Origin: Pedobacter sp. D749
GTDB taxonomy: Bacteria > Bacteroidota > Bacteroidia > Sphingobacteriales > Sphingobacteriaceae
Assembly: GCF_019317285.1 (NCBI RefSeq)
Contig: NZ_CP079218.1
Span: forward strand, 2,294,001 to 2,358,000
Reading direction: 5' to 3'
DNA: 64,000 nucleotides
The position numbers and the translations under genes are program-made. Below are positions 1-8,139 of the stretch, piece after piece. Position 1 is the first letter of the stretch, and the number at the start of each line of letters is the position of its first letter. The notes beneath the pieces were generated by a model. It was not told where the DNA came from, did not search any database, and worked only from the letters and a program-made list of their open reading frames with translations.

Positions 1-338
1 TTTAAATAATCCTGTGTGGCAAATTCTGTTTCTGCAAGGTTATAAATAACTTCGGGATCCACCGCTTTATTAATTAATATTGCTTTTTCATAAGCAGTTC
101 TGGCCTCCTGATATTTCTTTTGTGCCTTGCAAACGCCGGCAAGCAGTATGTAAGCATTTTGAAATAAAGGATCAGCTTCAACAGCACTTTTTAAAGCCTG
201 TTCTGCTGAGGGATAATCTTGCTTTTGAATAAACGGATTTGCTTTTTCGAAAAAGTTTTGTGCTTTTTTATTACCCGAAATCTGAGCAAACGCATTAACA
301 CTGAATAAGCTCAATAATAAGAATAGACAAAACCTCAT
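1..338 (-). CDS. TPR-repeat exported protein (partial, C-terminus outside window)
   Basis: Reading leftwards from the ATG at 338, the frame is open to the window edge (112 codons and 2 bases). It begins with a signal peptide (MRFCLFLLLSLFSVNAFAQ), then two helix-turn-helix repeats of tetratricopeptide type: residues about 28-60 (FFEKANPFIQKQDY, AEQALKSAVEADP) and 61-95 (NAYILLAGVCKAQKKYQEA, YEKAILIN). TPRs mediate protein-protein contacts. In Bacteroidota such exported TPR proteins often carry a C-terminal OmpA or PD40 part, which cannot be seen here. Function is otherwise unknown. It is followed on the other side by queE on the same strand, 37 bases upstream. Confidence 0.8.
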   Translation of the reverse strand, partial: MRFCLFLLLSLFSVNAFAQISGNKKAQNFFEKANPFIQKQDYPSAEQALKSAVEADPLFQNAYILLAGVCKAQKKYQEARTAYEKAILINKAVDPEVIYNLAETEFATQDYL

Positions 339-375
339 ACATTAACATTGGTTATTAAAGCTAATGTAAAATAAT

Positions 376-999
376 TTAAGGAATATTTAAAAACTTGTGT
401 GTTTGCAAAGAAATCTCCCATTTAGGATTAGCCATTACATACTCAATAATTAGCGGCGTAATTTCTGCCGACTTAGACCATTCTGGCTGAAGATATAATT
501 TACAGGTAGGAGATACCATTGCGGCATATTCTTCTGCCCATTTAAAATCACTTTTATTAAAAACGATAACCTTCAATTCGTGTGCAAATGGTGTAATATC
601 TGGCCTTGGTGCTTTGAATTTCTTTGGCGACAAACAAATCCAATCCCAATTTCCGGAAAGTGGGTAGGCACCAGACGTTTCTATAAAGGTAAGGATACCT
701 CTTTCTTTTAATTTGTTGGTTAAATAATCAAGATTATAAATTAAAGGTTCACCACCGGTAATTACAACAGCTTTACCTGGAAATTTATCGGCATTTTCGA
801 CAATAACATCTGATGAGGTAAGCGGATGCATTTCGGCGTCCCAGCTTTCTTTAACATCGCACCAGTGGCAACCCACGTCGCAGCCTCCTAAACGGATAAA
901 ATAAGCTGCTTTACCAGTATTAAATCCTTCACCCTGTATAGTATAAAATTCTTCCATTAAAGGAAGTAATGTGCCGTCTTCTGGTATTTCTTGTTTCAT
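376..999 (-). CDS. queE: 7-carboxy-7-deazaguanine synthase QueE
   Basis: Radical SAM enzyme that converts 6-carboxytetrahydropterin to 7-carboxy-7-deazaguanine in the queuosine/preQ0 pathway. The 207-aa length fits the short QueE type. Seen: EEFYTIQGEG near the N-terminus, the cluster-binding CxxxCxxC at C40, C44 and C47 (the QueE variant of the radical SAM motif), and the SAM-binding GGEP at 82-85. The ATG at 999 is the only sensible start. No other queuosine gene lies in the window, so it is not part of a local que operon here. Confidence 0.95.
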   Translation of the reverse strand: MKQEIPEDGTLLPLMEEFYTIQGEGFNTGKAAYFIRLGGCDVGCHWCDVKESWDAEMHPLTSSDVIVENADKFPGKAVVITGGEPLIYNLDYLTNKLKERGILTFIETSGAYPLSGNWDWICLSPKKFKAPRPDITPFAHELKVIVFNKSDFKWAEEYAAMVSPTCKLYLQPEWSKSAEITPLIIEYVMANPKWEISLQTHKFLNIP

Positions 1000-1106
1000 T
1001 TTTGAGGATGCAAATATCCTAAAAAAATATGGTGATGCTGTTCCTCTTTTGAAATTTAATAGAAAGATGAAACAAGAGTGATATTTATTTGCAGTATTTT
1101 AGCAGA

Positions 1107-1442
1107 ATGAAGTGGTTTAAGGCGCTAAATAAGAATCAAATTCCTCAACCTGATACAATTAAAACAATTGAGCTTGCAGGAAAACAGATCTGTCTGATCA
1201 ATATTGATGATAAAATTATTGCAACCCAATCTCATTGTCCACATGCTGGTGGCCATTTTAGTGGTGGCTGGTGCAAAAACGGAAACCTGGTTTGCCCAAT
1301 CCATCGATATGAATATAGTTTAACTACAGGCAAGGGAGCCGAAGGACAGGGCGACTATATCAATATCTATCCAACTGAGTTACGTGAAGATGGTCTCTAT
1401 ATCGGTTTTGAAGAAAGCTGGTGGAGTAAACTTTGGGGATGA
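1107..1442 (+). CDS. Rieske [2Fe-2S] ferredoxin-like protein
   Basis: Small soluble Rieske protein of about 111 aa. The cluster ligands are visible as C44-P-H46 and C63-P-I-H66 (CxH and CxxH), with the GGHFSGGW segment between them typical of Rieske ferredoxins of dioxygenase or nitrite-reductase type. It is probably an electron-transfer partner; the partner enzyme is not in the window. The open frame begins with TTG at 1089, but I choose the ATG at 1107 (MKWFKALNK) because it follows a near-match -7 element (TTTATTTG, about 1083-1090) by some 16 bases. It is divergent from queE and transcribed alone. Confidence 0.88.
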   Translation: MKWFKALNKNQIPQPDTIKTIELAGKQICLINIDDKIIATQSHCPHAGGHFSGGWCKNGNLVCPIHRYEYSLTTGKGAEGQGDYINIYPTELREDGLYIGFEESWWSKLWG

Positions 1443-1448
1443 TCTATT

Positions 1449-1533
1449 CCCGTCAGGCTGAATTTATTTCAACACCTCTTTAATTAAGCCCTGAAATAAA
1501 TCCTATAGCTACCAGATCAGAGTGCCGAGTCTA
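1449..1533. repeat. Dispersed intergenic repeat, CTGAATTTATTTCAG family (copy 1)
   Basis: Downstream of the Rieske gene. Contains CGTCAGGCTGAATTTATTTC and, after a spacer, the inverted-like arm CCCTGAAATAAATCC. The same words recur at 10916-11074, in better-preserved form. This is a degenerate copy, with no reading frame. It may also serve as a weak hairpin terminator for the Rieske gene, but there is no T-run. Confidence 0.6.
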
Positions 1534-1541
1534 TTATAAAA

Positions 1542-1961
1542 TCAATTTAGCAAATATCTTTTAAAAAATTCCTGACAGTTCAAAATTTCAATTTCTGAGA
1601 AATAAAAATCTTCAATATCTTCTGTGATAATACACTTACAATTAACAGATTTGGCAGCATAATATTCTAAACCATCTTCAAAATCGTGAATTGATTTGTT
1701 CGACAAGGTATCCAAAACACTTTTTGATGAATTTCCTGCAATCTTAATATGCTGGCAAAGCAAATCAATTTTCTGTTTAGCCAAATGTGATTTATGTTTT
1801 TTTTCAGCAAAATAAAATGCTATAGCTAAACAAAGTGGAGAAGTATAAATATCAAAATTTGGATGCGATGCTAAACTTAAAATTCTCGACGAGTAGATAT
1901 AAAGCGGATATTCCTTATTCAATACAGAAACAAGAACATTCGCATCTAAAAATATCTCCAT
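1542..1961 (-). CDS. PIN-domain ribonuclease toxin (VapC-like)
   Basis: A 139-aa PIN-domain protein. Acidic residues that would hold Mg2+ are visible: D6 in the opening IFLDANVL (with N8), D93/D96 in IHDFEDGLEYYAA, and the cluster E114-D115 with D118 in ITEDIEDF. The family cleaves RNA and usually acts as the toxin of a toxin-antitoxin module. The gene lies 3 bases downstream of a small ribbon-helix-helix gene, the antitoxin, and is almost certainly cotranscribed with it. The C-terminus (FFKRYLLN) is complete. Substrate RNA is unknown. Confidence 0.85.
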   Translation of the reverse strand: MEIFLDANVLVSVLNKEYPLYIYSSRILSLASHPNFDIYTSPLCLAIAFYFAEKKHKSHLAKQKIDLLCQHIKIAGNSSKSVLDTLSNKSIHDFEDGLEYYAAKSVNCKCIITEDIEDFYFSEIEILNCQEFFKRYLLN

Positions 1962-1964
1962 CGA

Positions 1965-2225
1965 TTACTTTTTAGAAGAAAAAAATTCATCTTTTGAATC
2001 TTTACGGTTTGGCTTTGGCGTTTTTTTATACTCTACTTCACCCTCAGCAACCATACTCACCCAATCCGAAATGGGAAAGTCTTCTAAAGATTTGTACTCT
2101 TTAGCAGTAACCTGTGTTAATAGATGCTCTACTAGGCGAGAAAGACTGATGTTGTTTTCGGCAGCGTATTTTTTTGCCCTATCAACTACGTTTTGGTTAA
2201 AGCTTAATGTTAGTTTAACATCCAT
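1965..2225 (-). CDS. Antitoxin, DUF6364-like ribbon-helix-helix protein
   Basis: An 86-aa protein with an N-terminal ribbon-helix-helix-like segment (KLTLSFNQNVVDRAKKYAAE, then NISLSRLVEHLL, residues about 4-37) and a charged, likely disordered tail (residues 65-86) that would wrap the toxin. It resembles the DUF6364 antitoxin family. It precedes the PIN gene by 3 bases, the usual antitoxin-first order. A perfect 7-bp inverted repeat lies upstream, overlapping the promoter, which fits autoregulation by the antitoxin or the complex. Family assignment is by recognition, not by a search. Confidence 0.82.
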   Translation of the reverse strand: MDVKLTLSFNQNVVDRAKKYAAENNISLSRLVEHLLTQVTAKEYKSLEDFPISDWVSMVAEGEVEYKKTPKPNRKDSKDEFFSSKK

Positions 2226-2245
2226 TGTCTTGTTGTTTTATAAAA

Positions 2246-2287
2246 CAAACATACAAAATACACGTATAATTTAAAAATAGTATACGT
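2246..2287 (-). promoter_or_regulatory. Toxin-antitoxin promoter with palindromic operator
   Basis: On the minus strand, TATGTTTG (2253-2246) is a perfect Bacteroidota -7 box (TAnnTTTG), 20 bases before the antitoxin ATG. Just upstream lie ACGTATA (2262-2268) and TATACGT (2281-2287), a perfect 7-bp inverted repeat with a 12-bp spacer, in the -7/-33 spacer region. This is where a ribbon-helix-helix repressor would block polymerase. The operator role is an inference from position and symmetry. Confidence 0.6.
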
Positions 2288-2290
2288 AAA

Positions 2291-2320
2291 AAAAGCAGTT
2301 CAAATATATGAACTGCTTTT
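2291..2320 (-). terminator. Intrinsic terminator downstream of folD
   Basis: A perfect 12-bp stem (AAAAGCAGTTCA, 2291-2302, and its complement at 2309-2320) with a 6-base loop. Read on the minus strand it is followed by a T-run (A-run at 2288-2294 on the plus strand). It ends folD transcription and insulates the toxin-antitoxin promoter next to it. Confidence 0.8.
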
Positions 2321-2332
2321 GTTTTTTGTTTT

Positions 2333-2367
2333 GGACTTTGTCTTAGACCTTCTGTCTTTAAGCCCTC
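2333..2367. repeat. Degenerate tandem heptad array (GTCTTTA type)
   Basis: Five consecutive 7-bp units between the folD stop and its terminator, beginning GGACTTT, GTCTTAG and including GTCTTTA at 2354-2360. The period of 7 is kept although the units differ. In folD sense the word reads roughly TAAAGAC, similar to the array after the SAM hydrolase gene at 17771-17805. Confidence 0.6.
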
Positions 2368-2371
2368 AACG

Positions 2372-3253
2372 TTAAGAGTATATTTCTTTCCTGGCTGATG
2401 CCAATGTATTTTTTAATAAGCCAACAATCGTCATTAAACCAACACCACCTGGAACAGGCGTGATGTAAGAAGCCTTAGGCGCCACATTTTCAAAATCTAC
2501 ATCTCCAAATAACTTAAAGCCAGATTTGGTTTCTGTAGAAGTTTCCCTGTTGATACCTACATCTATAATGATAGCGCCAGGTTTTACCATATCAGCCGTA
2601 ACAAAATTCTTTTTACCAATTGCGGCAATCACAATATCTGCTTGTAAGACCTGCTCTTTTAAATCTTTAGTACGTGAATGGGTAAGTGTTACGGTACAGT
2701 TGCCTGGATTTGCGTTACGGGCCATTAAAATGCTCATTGGGCTACCCACAATGTTACTGCGACCAACAACAACACAGTGCATTCCAGTTGTGTCGATGTC
2801 GTACTCTTGCAACATCAATAAAATACCATAAGGAGTTGCCGGAATAAAGCAAGGTAGGTTACGCATCATCCTCCCCAAATTTACAGGATGGAAACCATCT
2901 ACATCTTTACGATAATCGATCTTTTCAGTTACTTTTTCCGGATCAATATGTTTAGGTAAAGGCAACTGAACTATTAATCCATCCACATCATCATCCTGAT
3001 TAATTTCTTCAATTTTCGCCAATAATTCTGCTTCAGTTACCGAGTTATCATATCTATGTAGTGATGATTTAAAGCCAACTTTTTCACAGTTTTTCATCTT
3101 ACTGGCCACATAGGTTTCGCTGCCGCCATCGTTACCAACCAAAATGGCAACCAGGTGTGGCTTGCGACCGTTTTTATTTAAAAATTCAGCGGCTTCTTCC
3201 GCAATTTGAACTTTAACTTTCTCTGATACGTATTTACCGTCTAATAATTTCAT
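2372..3253 (-). CDS. folD: Bifunctional methylenetetrahydrofolate dehydrogenase/cyclohydrolase FolD
   Basis: Oxidises 5,10-methylene-THF to methenyl-THF with NADP+ and hydrolyses it to 10-formyl-THF in one-carbon metabolism; cytosolic homodimer. The 293-aa length is standard. Seen: catalytic Y48-x3-K52 (YVASK), the substrate motif [24 protein letters not shown], the NADP-binding [11 protein letters not shown], and the C-terminal [11 protein letters not shown]. The gene stands alone, 129 bases downstream of lepA, with heptad repeats on both flanks and a strong terminator after it. Confidence 0.97.
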   Translation of the reverse strand: MKLLDGKYVSEKVKVQIAEEAAEFLNKNGRKPHLVAILVGNDGGSETYVASKMKNCEKVGFKSSLHRYDNSVTEAELLAKIEEINQDDDVDGLIVQLPLPKHIDPEKVTEKIDYRKDVDGFHPVNLGRMMRNLPCFIPATPYGILLMLQEYDIDTTGMHCVVVGRSNIVGSPMSILMARNANPGNCTVTLTHSRTKDLKEQVLQADIVIAAIGKKNFVTADMVKPGAIIIDVGINRETSTETKSGFKLFGDVDFENVAPKASYITPVPGGVGLMTIVGLLKNTLASARKEIYS

Positions 3254-3260
3254 TTTAAAA

Positions 3261-3378
3261 GTATCGGGTAGTGAGTACCAAGTATCAAGACCAAATGGTC
3301 TACTTGATTGCTCTTTATAATTTTAACTATTATTTAAATTTGCGAGAATCTTGATACCTGATACTTGTATCTTGATTC
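3261..3378. repeat. Inverted pair of degenerate heptad arrays (GTATCAA / TTGATAC)
   Basis: Between lepA and folD. Left arm 3261-3295: five 7-bp units including GTATCGG and GTATCAA. Right arm 3351-3378: four units including TTGATAC and CTGATAC, the reverse complement of the left word. Exact pairing segments include GTATCAAGA (3282-3290) with TCTTGATAC (3349-3357), and CAAGTATCA (3279-3287) with TGATACTTG (3359-3367). The 55-bp centre is AT-rich. The arms can form one long imperfect hairpin in the lepA-folD gap. Confidence 0.65.
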
Positions 3379-3382
3379 TATT

Positions 3383-5170
3383 TTAATCCAATTTCAAAAC
3401 TGCCATAAATGCTGTCTGTGGAATTTCTACGTTACCCACCTGACGCATACGTTTTTTACCTTTTTTCTGTTTTTCCAATAACTTACGTTTACGGGAAATA
3501 TCACCACCATAACATTTAGCCGTTACATCTTTACGTAAAGCACTAAGCGTTTCGCGGGCAATAACTTTAGCTCCAATTGAAGCCTGTATTTTAATCTCGA
3601 ATTGTTGACGAGGGATTAATTCTCTTAATTTCTCGCAAATTTTCTTTCCGAAATCGTAAGCGTTGCTTCTATGGATTAATGAAGATAAAGCATCAACAGG
3701 TTCATCGTTTAACAATAAATCCAATCGCACTAAATCAGATTTACGGTAACCGATTTGGTGATAATCAAACGAAGCGTATCCTTTAGAAAGTGTTTTTAAC
3801 CTGTCATAGAAATCGAATACGATCTCGGCCATTGGCATTTCGAAAACCAACTCAACCCTGTCTGAAGTTAGATAGGATTGATTAATAATCGATCCTCGTT
3901 TTTGGATACAAAGCGACATTATCGGACCAACAAAATCAGACTTGGTAATAATGTTTGCTTTGATGTAAGGTTCTTCAACCGAATCCAGTTTACTTGGATC
4001 TGGCAAATCAGATGGATTATTTACGATAAACTCGTCACCTTTTGTCGTGTGTGCAATGTACGATACGTTGGGAACCGTTGTAATTACCGTCATATCGAAC
4101 TCACGCTCTAAACGCTCCTGGATAATCTCCATGTGCAGCATTCCTAAGAAACCGCAACGGAAACCAAAACCAAGTGCCGCAGAACTTTCCGGCTCGAAAA
4201 CAATAGAAGCGTCGTTCAGCTGCAACTTATGCATCGCCTCACGCAGTTCTTCAAACTCATCAGTATCTACAGGGTAAATACCAGCAAAAACCATTGGCTT
4301 AACCTCTTCGAAACCCTGAATGGCATCTAACGACGGTCTGGCCACAGTTGTAATCGTATCACCAACTTTTACCTCTCTGGCTTCTTTAATACCGGAAATA
4401 ATGTAACCCACATCGCCAGTTTTAACTACACTACGTGGCGCCATATCCAGTTTCAAAATACCAACCTCATCAGCCAGATATTCTTTGCCTGTATTGATAA
4501 ATTTTACTTTATCACCTTTTTTAATCTCGCCATTTACCACTTTGTAATAAGCGATAATCCCTCTGAATGAGTTAAAAACAGAGTCGAAAATCAACGCTTG
4601 CAAAGGTGCTTCCGGATCTCCAACAGGAGCAGGAACGCGGTCTACGATGGCCTGAATTATATCAGGAATCCCTAAACCTGTTTTACCAGACGCAGGAATA
4701 ATATCTTCACGTTTACAGCCAATTAAATCAATAATCTGGTCTTTAACTTCCTCAGGCATAGCCCCAGGCAAATCCATTTTATTTAAAATCGGAATAATTT
4801 CAAGGTCGTGCTCTAAAGCCAGATATAAATTGGAAATAGTCTGGGCCTGAATTCCTTGCGAAGCATCTACAATCAATAATGCCCCTTCACAGGCTGCAAT
4901 AGAGCGAGAAACCTCGTACGAGAAATCTACGTGTCCTGGCGTATCAATCAGGTTAAAATTGTACTCAATATCACCAACCTTATAGTTCATTTGTATGGCA
5001 TGACTTTTAATCGTTATGCCTCTCTCACGCTCTAAATCCATGTTGTCGAGCAATTGCGCCTGCGCCTCACGCTGCGAAATCGTCGCTGTATATTCTAATA
5101 ACCTATCAGCCAGGGTGCTCTTACCATGGTCAATATGTGCAATAATGCAAAAATTACGTATATGCTTCAT
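3383..5170 (-). CDS. lepA: Elongation factor 4 (LepA), translational GTPase
   Basis: Ribosome-associated GTPase of the EF-G class, involved in back-translocation or ribosome maturation under stress. The 595-aa length is typical. Seen: P-loop AHIDHGKS (11-18), switch [10 protein letters not shown] with D76 and H80, NKMD at 130-133, and the LepA-specific C-terminal domain with [19 protein letters not shown]. The ATG at 5170 lies only 7 bases after a perfect -7 box (TATCTTTG), so the mRNA probably has almost no leader. It is transcribed towards folD. Confidence 0.97.
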   Translation of the reverse strand: MKHIRNFCIIAHIDHGKSTLADRLLEYTATISQREAQAQLLDNMDLERERGITIKSHAIQMNYKVGDIEYNFNLIDTPGHVDFSYEVSRSIAACEGALLIVDASQGIQAQTISNLYLALEHDLEIIPILNKMDLPGAMPEEVKDQIIDLIGCKREDIIPASGKTGLGIPDIIQAIVDRVPAPVGDPEAPLQALIFDSVFNSFRGIIAYYKVVNGEIKKGDKVKFINTGKEYLADEVGILKLDMAPRSVVKTGDVGYIISGIKEAREVKVGDTITTVARPSLDAIQGFEEVKPMVFAGIYPVDTDEFEELREAMHKLQLNDASIVFEPESSAALGFGFRCGFLGMLHMEIIQERLEREFDMTVITTVPNVSYIAHTTKGDEFIVNNPSDLPDPSKLDSVEEPYIKANIITKSDFVGPIMSLCIQKRGSIINQSYLTSDRVELVFEMPMAEIVFDFYDRLKTLSKGYASFDYHQIGYRKSDLVRLDLLLNDEPVDALSSLIHRSNAYDFGKKICEKLRELIPRQQFEIKIQASIGAKVIARETLSALRKDVTAKCYGGDISRKRKLLEKQKKGKKRMRQVGNVEIPQTAFMAVLKLD

Positions 5171-5177
5171 CTTTGCG

Positions 5178-5185
5178 CAAAGATA
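5178..5185 (-). promoter_or_regulatory. -7 promoter box of lepA
   Basis: TATCTTTG on the minus strand (CAAAGATA on plus) matches TAnnTTTG exactly. It ends 7 bases before the lepA ATG, implying a leader of only a few bases. No clear -33 TTG is seen at the right distance. Confidence 0.55.
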
Positions 5186-5232
5186 TGTTTTTTAAGGTAA
5201 TTTTTAATCTAGAAAATATCCACCCCAAGCAC

Positions 5233-5296
5233 TTTGATTTGAAAAGCAAATACAGTGGCTTTTCGGTTACAGTAGTCCTGCTTTCCACTTTACTCC
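5233..5296. repeat. Degenerate copy of the long CTTTCGGTT repeat
   Basis: In the 276-bp space between lepA and the MATE gene. The words TTTGAAAAGCAA, TTTCGGTTACAG and CTTTAC occur in the same order and with similar spacing as at 35474-35535, with about three in four bases matching by eye. The open frames here in both directions (60-73 codons) are repeat sequence and I do not call them genes. Confidence 0.55.
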
Positions 5297-5446
5297 ATTG
5301 CATTGCGTGTTCGTTCCAATCAGGTTTATTAACCATCTGTAATAATTCTTTTGAAACGATTTATTATCCGGTGCTTAAATTAACAACAGAATAAACACTG
5401 ATCATATTCAACTAAGTAATTCAACTGTGCCTATCTGAGGTAAAAA

Positions 5447-6871
5447 TTAAACCATCGTTTTCTTCCATTTACCTTTTTTAAATAAGAAGTAAGCAGCTAC
5501 AGCAATTCCAGCTTCTGCCGTTGGTATAGCAATAAAAACTCCGGTTGGACCCATTTCTAAATATTTCGCTAAGAAGTAAGCCAAAGGAATCTGGAACAGC
5601 CAAAATGCAAAAACATTAATTTTTGTAGGCGTCCAGGTATCGCCAGCACCATTAAATGCGCTGCTAAATACCATTGCCGCTCCATAAATCACAAAACCGA
5701 GGCTCATAATTTTAAGGGCCTTACCCGCAATAGCTATCACCTTTTCATCTGAAGTGAAAAATGCAGCGAACAAATGCCCACAAGTAAGAAAGAGTACACT
5801 TACTACCGCCATAAAAATCAAAATATATTTTAAGGTTTGGAAAACGGACTTTTCAGCACGATCTATGTGGCCAGCACCCAAATTTTGACCAACCAAAGTC
5901 GCGGCTGCATTGCTTAAGCCCCAGGCTGGTAACATAAAAAACATCATGAGTCGTAGTGCTGTTTGGTAACCTGCCGATCCCGTATCACCACCAGTAGTGG
6001 CAACCAGTTCTGCTAAAAACACCCAGCTGCAGCTTGCAATTACAAACTGAAAGATGGCGGGAGCGGCAATCTTAACAATTGCTTTAATCTGCGTAAAATC
6101 TGGAATAAAATGGCTGATGCGTATCTTAAGCGCATTTTTACCGCTAAATAAATTGTACACCTGGTAGCTAACACCCAAACCACGACCAATTGTGGTTGCA
6201 ATTGCAGCGCCTGTTAAACCAAATGCAGGCACAGGTCCAAAACCGTTAATAAAAATAGGGCAGAGGATGATGTTGGCAATATTGGCGATCCATAAACTTC
6301 GCATTGCGATTGCCGCGTTACCAGCACCTCTAAAAATTCCATTAATCAAGAATAGAAGTACAATTATGATACTTCCGCCCATCATAATGCGGACGAATGC
6401 GATACCTTGCTCAGCAGTTTCAGCTGAAGCCCCCATGAGCAATAGAATATCACCAGCGTAAATTAACCCCAGGATACTGATTATTATGTTTACGAAAACA
6501 GCTATCACAATGGTTTGCATTCCAGCCTTTGATGCCGCTTCTGGATTTTTTTCGCCAATTCTACGTGCAACCACAGCAGTTGCAGCCATACTTAAGCCAA
6601 TGGCTAATGAATAAATAATGGTTAAAACCGATTCCGTTAAACCAACGGTCTGTATAGCATGACTACTATTTTCCAGGTGGCCAACAAAATATAAATCAAC
6701 CAAAGCAAAAACCGATTCCATAGCCATTTCCAACATCATGGGAATGGCCAATAAAATAATGGCGCGTTTTATACTAATGGAAGTGAGGTCAACTTCGTGA
6801 CCTTTTAAAGACTGGATTAGAATATCGAAAAATGACGATAGTTTGCCCTGCGCCTTTGTAGACTGTGACAT
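5447..6871 (-). CDS. MATE-family multidrug/Na+ efflux transporter
   Basis: A 474-aa inner-membrane protein with about 12 hydrophobic segments in two homologous halves, the MATE architecture (AIPMMLEMAMESVFALVDLYFVGHL in the first helix region, and the matching AAPAIFQFVIASCSWVFLAEL in the second). The family exports cationic drugs or metabolites in exchange for Na+ or H+. The N-terminus (about 25 residues, SQSTKAQGKLSSFFDIL) is longer than in many members, but the ATG at 6871 is the first start. A good promoter 144-172 bases upstream suggests a leader of about 140 bases. Substrate cannot be told from sequence. Confidence 0.93.
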   Translation of the reverse strand: MSQSTKAQGKLSSFFDILIQSLKGHEVDLTSISIKRAIILLAIPMMLEMAMESVFALVDLYFVGHLENSSHAIQTVGLTESVLTIIYSLAIGLSMAATAVVARRIGEKNPEAASKAGMQTIVIAVFVNIIISILGLIYAGDILLLMGASAETAEQGIAFVRIMMGGSIIIVLLFLINGIFRGAGNAAIAMRSLWIANIANIILCPIFINGFGPVPAFGLTGAAIATTIGRGLGVSYQVYNLFSGKNALKIRISHFIPDFTQIKAIVKIAAPAIFQFVIASCSWVFLAELVATTGGDTGSAGYQTALRLMMFFMLPAWGLSNAAATLVGQNLGAGHIDRAEKSVFQTLKYILIFMAVVSVLFLTCGHLFAAFFTSDEKVIAIAGKALKIMSLGFVIYGAAMVFSSAFNGAGDTWTPTKINVFAFWLFQIPLAYFLAKYLEMGPTGVFIAIPTAEAGIAVAAYFLFKKGKWKKTMV

Positions 6872-7014
6872 ATAATAAAAATAAATTGTGATGTATAAAC
6901 CAATGATACGCGGTTAAGCGTACATATCTAAAATTGAAATGGAGGGAATCCTCAGTTACTTAAAACCTCAAACGGATTGCAGATACTATCATGGCTCTGT
7001 TCTTTTTGATAAAG

Positions 7015-7043
7015 CAAAGATAGCTAAAATTTTGAATTGTCAA
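7015..7043 (-). promoter_or_regulatory. Promoter upstream of the MATE gene
   Basis: On the minus strand, TTG (7043-7041, within TTGACA) is followed after 18 bp by TATCTTTG (7022-7015), an exact Bacteroidota -33/-7 arrangement. It points at the MATE gene, whose start is 144 bases away, leaving a leader of unknown content. Confidence 0.6.
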
Positions 7044-7093
7044 GTTTTGATGACCAATTTTCAAGGGATTGATTAAATTTTGCGATTTCTTTT

Positions 7094-7146
7094 TACCACG
7101 GAAACACGGAATCCACAGAATTATAATCCTTCTAATCTGTGTAATC
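7094..7146. repeat. CACAGATTA-family intergenic repeat
   Basis: Contains CCACGGAAACACGG, then CCACAGAATTA and the inverted word TAATCTGTG about 12 bases on. The same words appear at 15804-15867 and, decayed, at 11810-11905 and 22490-22820. It lies between the MATE promoter and the thioesterase stop codon. Confidence 0.5.
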
Positions 7147-7150
7147 AATA

Positions 7151-7570
7151 TTAAATACTATAGGCCTTAATCATTTCTTCGTTAACTTTTGTCCCTCTAC
7201 CGGTATTTAAATCAATTAGTACGTAATCAAAAATACCATCTGAAGCCACTTTGCCCGTTTTATGATTAATAATTTCGAACTGAACAGAGCAGCCTTTATC
7301 ATGCATGGTTAATATACCTGTGCGTATTAACATCAAATCGTTCATTAAAAGTGGGCGTTTGAAATTAATATCGACGTGACTTACTACCCAGCCTAAACCT
7401 TGTTTGGTAAAATGCTCCCAGGGCATACCGTAGAATTTTTCCATTTGCTCGTAGCGGGCTGCCAGTACATAATCCAGGTATTTGCTGTTATGTACGTGAT
7501 TAAACATATCGATATCATCCGGACGGACGCGTAATTCGCTTTCGAAAATGCTGTATTGATTCTTTTCCAA
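7151..7570 (-). CDS. Acyl-CoA thioesterase, 4-hydroxybenzoyl-CoA/YbgC-type hotdog fold
   Basis: A 139-aa hotdog-fold thioesterase. The active-site region RVRPDDIDMFNHVHNSKYLDYVLAARYEQ style motif is seen in two parts: the catalytic-type aspartate in PDDIDMFNHVHN (residues about 18-29) and the helix YLDYVLAARYEQM. The family hydrolyses short or medium acyl-CoAs. The start is TTG at 7570 (no ATG fits without losing the first strand). It stands alone. Physiological substrate unknown. Confidence 0.9.
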   Translation of the reverse strand: MEKNQYSIFESELRVRPDDIDMFNHVHNSKYLDYVLAARYEQMEKFYGMPWEHFTKQGLGWVVSHVDINFKRPLLMNDLMLIRTGILTMHDKGCSVQFEIINHKTGKVASDGIFDYVLIDLNTGRGTKVNEEMIKAYSI

Positions 7571-7667
7571 GGGTTGATGTTTTCAGCAAAAGTATAAATA
7601 AAGCTTGATTGTAAAGTATTGCTTACTAAATGTGGAAGAAATGTAAAGTATTACTTGCTTTTTTTTG

Positions 7668-7675
7668 TATTTTTG
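7668..7675 (+). promoter_or_regulatory. -7 promoter box of the 67-aa gene
   Basis: TATTTTTG matches TAnnTTTG exactly and ends 7 bases before the ATG at 7683. If used, transcription would start at or within a few bases of the start codon, so the message would be leaderless or nearly so. Confidence 0.5.
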
Positions 7676-7682
7676 ATATGAA

Positions 7683-7886
7683 ATGGGAAAACTCAAATTA
7701 TATGATGTCAATACTCCACGCGAAACAATTGTTGAGGAACGTGATGCTATTTATTTGAGCCGTACCCCAGAGCAGCGTTTTTTTTGGGTTCTGCAGCTTA
7801 ATTACATTTCGGTTACCATGAACGGCGGCAAGCCATTAAAATCTCCGCAAGGCAAGGGGCTTGTAATCCGTAAGCCAACCATATAA
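7683..7886 (+). CDS. Small conserved-looking protein of unknown function (67 aa)
   Basis: Not recognised with certainty. The protein is charged at the N-terminus (KLKLYDVNTPRETIVEERDA) and has a compact middle, LSRTPEQRFFWVLQLNYISV, that resembles the short helix (TPEQRF...LNFI) found in small proteins encoded next to nucleotidyltransferases in Bacteroidota. No signal peptide, no membrane segment. Coding is supported by the well-placed promoter, a base composition like its neighbours, and a clean stop. No partner gene lies beside it, so it could be an orphan. Confidence 0.6.
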   Translation: MGKLKLYDVNTPRETIVEERDAIYLSRTPEQRFFWVLQLNYISVTMNGGKPLKSPQGKGLVIRKPTI

Positions 7887-8139
7887 TATCTTTTGATAAA
7901 GAAGTAACAGTTTAATCTTTATTCTGATAATTTAATTTTTAATCTTTCCTGTGCGATCGTCATACAGTGAGATTAGTTTTTTAGTCAAAAGCATTAAAAT
8001 ATTAGCGATTATAAGTCTCAAGTCTTCATTTCGAGCGAAGCTAAATCAGTCAAGATAAATCTCTCCATTTCGCTATGCTTCAGTCGAAATGACGACTTTT
8101 CTACAGACTTATCTGATACATGTTAATAAAAAACACCAC
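7887..8139. repeat. Intergenic space holding a REP-like repeat (CTCCATTTCGCT family)
   Basis: No gene. The space holds CTCTCCATTTCGCTATGC followed by TTCAGTCGAAATGACGA (8061-8095), preceded by a partial inverted arm TTCATTTCGAGCGAAGC (8029-8045). The same words recur at 17661-17745, 55626-55661 and 58368-58449. They can form a hairpin. The rest (7887-8025) is AT-rich with nothing recognisable. Confidence 0.65.

Noticed and set aside
5154..5394. Open frames on both strands between lepA and the MATE gene (60 and 73 codons)
   Set aside because: They lie in a degenerate copy of a dispersed repeat (5233-5296). The reading frames are not conserved between the two copies and show no family-like features.
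6960..7148. A 62-codon frame upstream of the MATE gene
   Set aside because: It lies across the MATE promoter and a CACAGATTA repeat; the composition is not protein-like.
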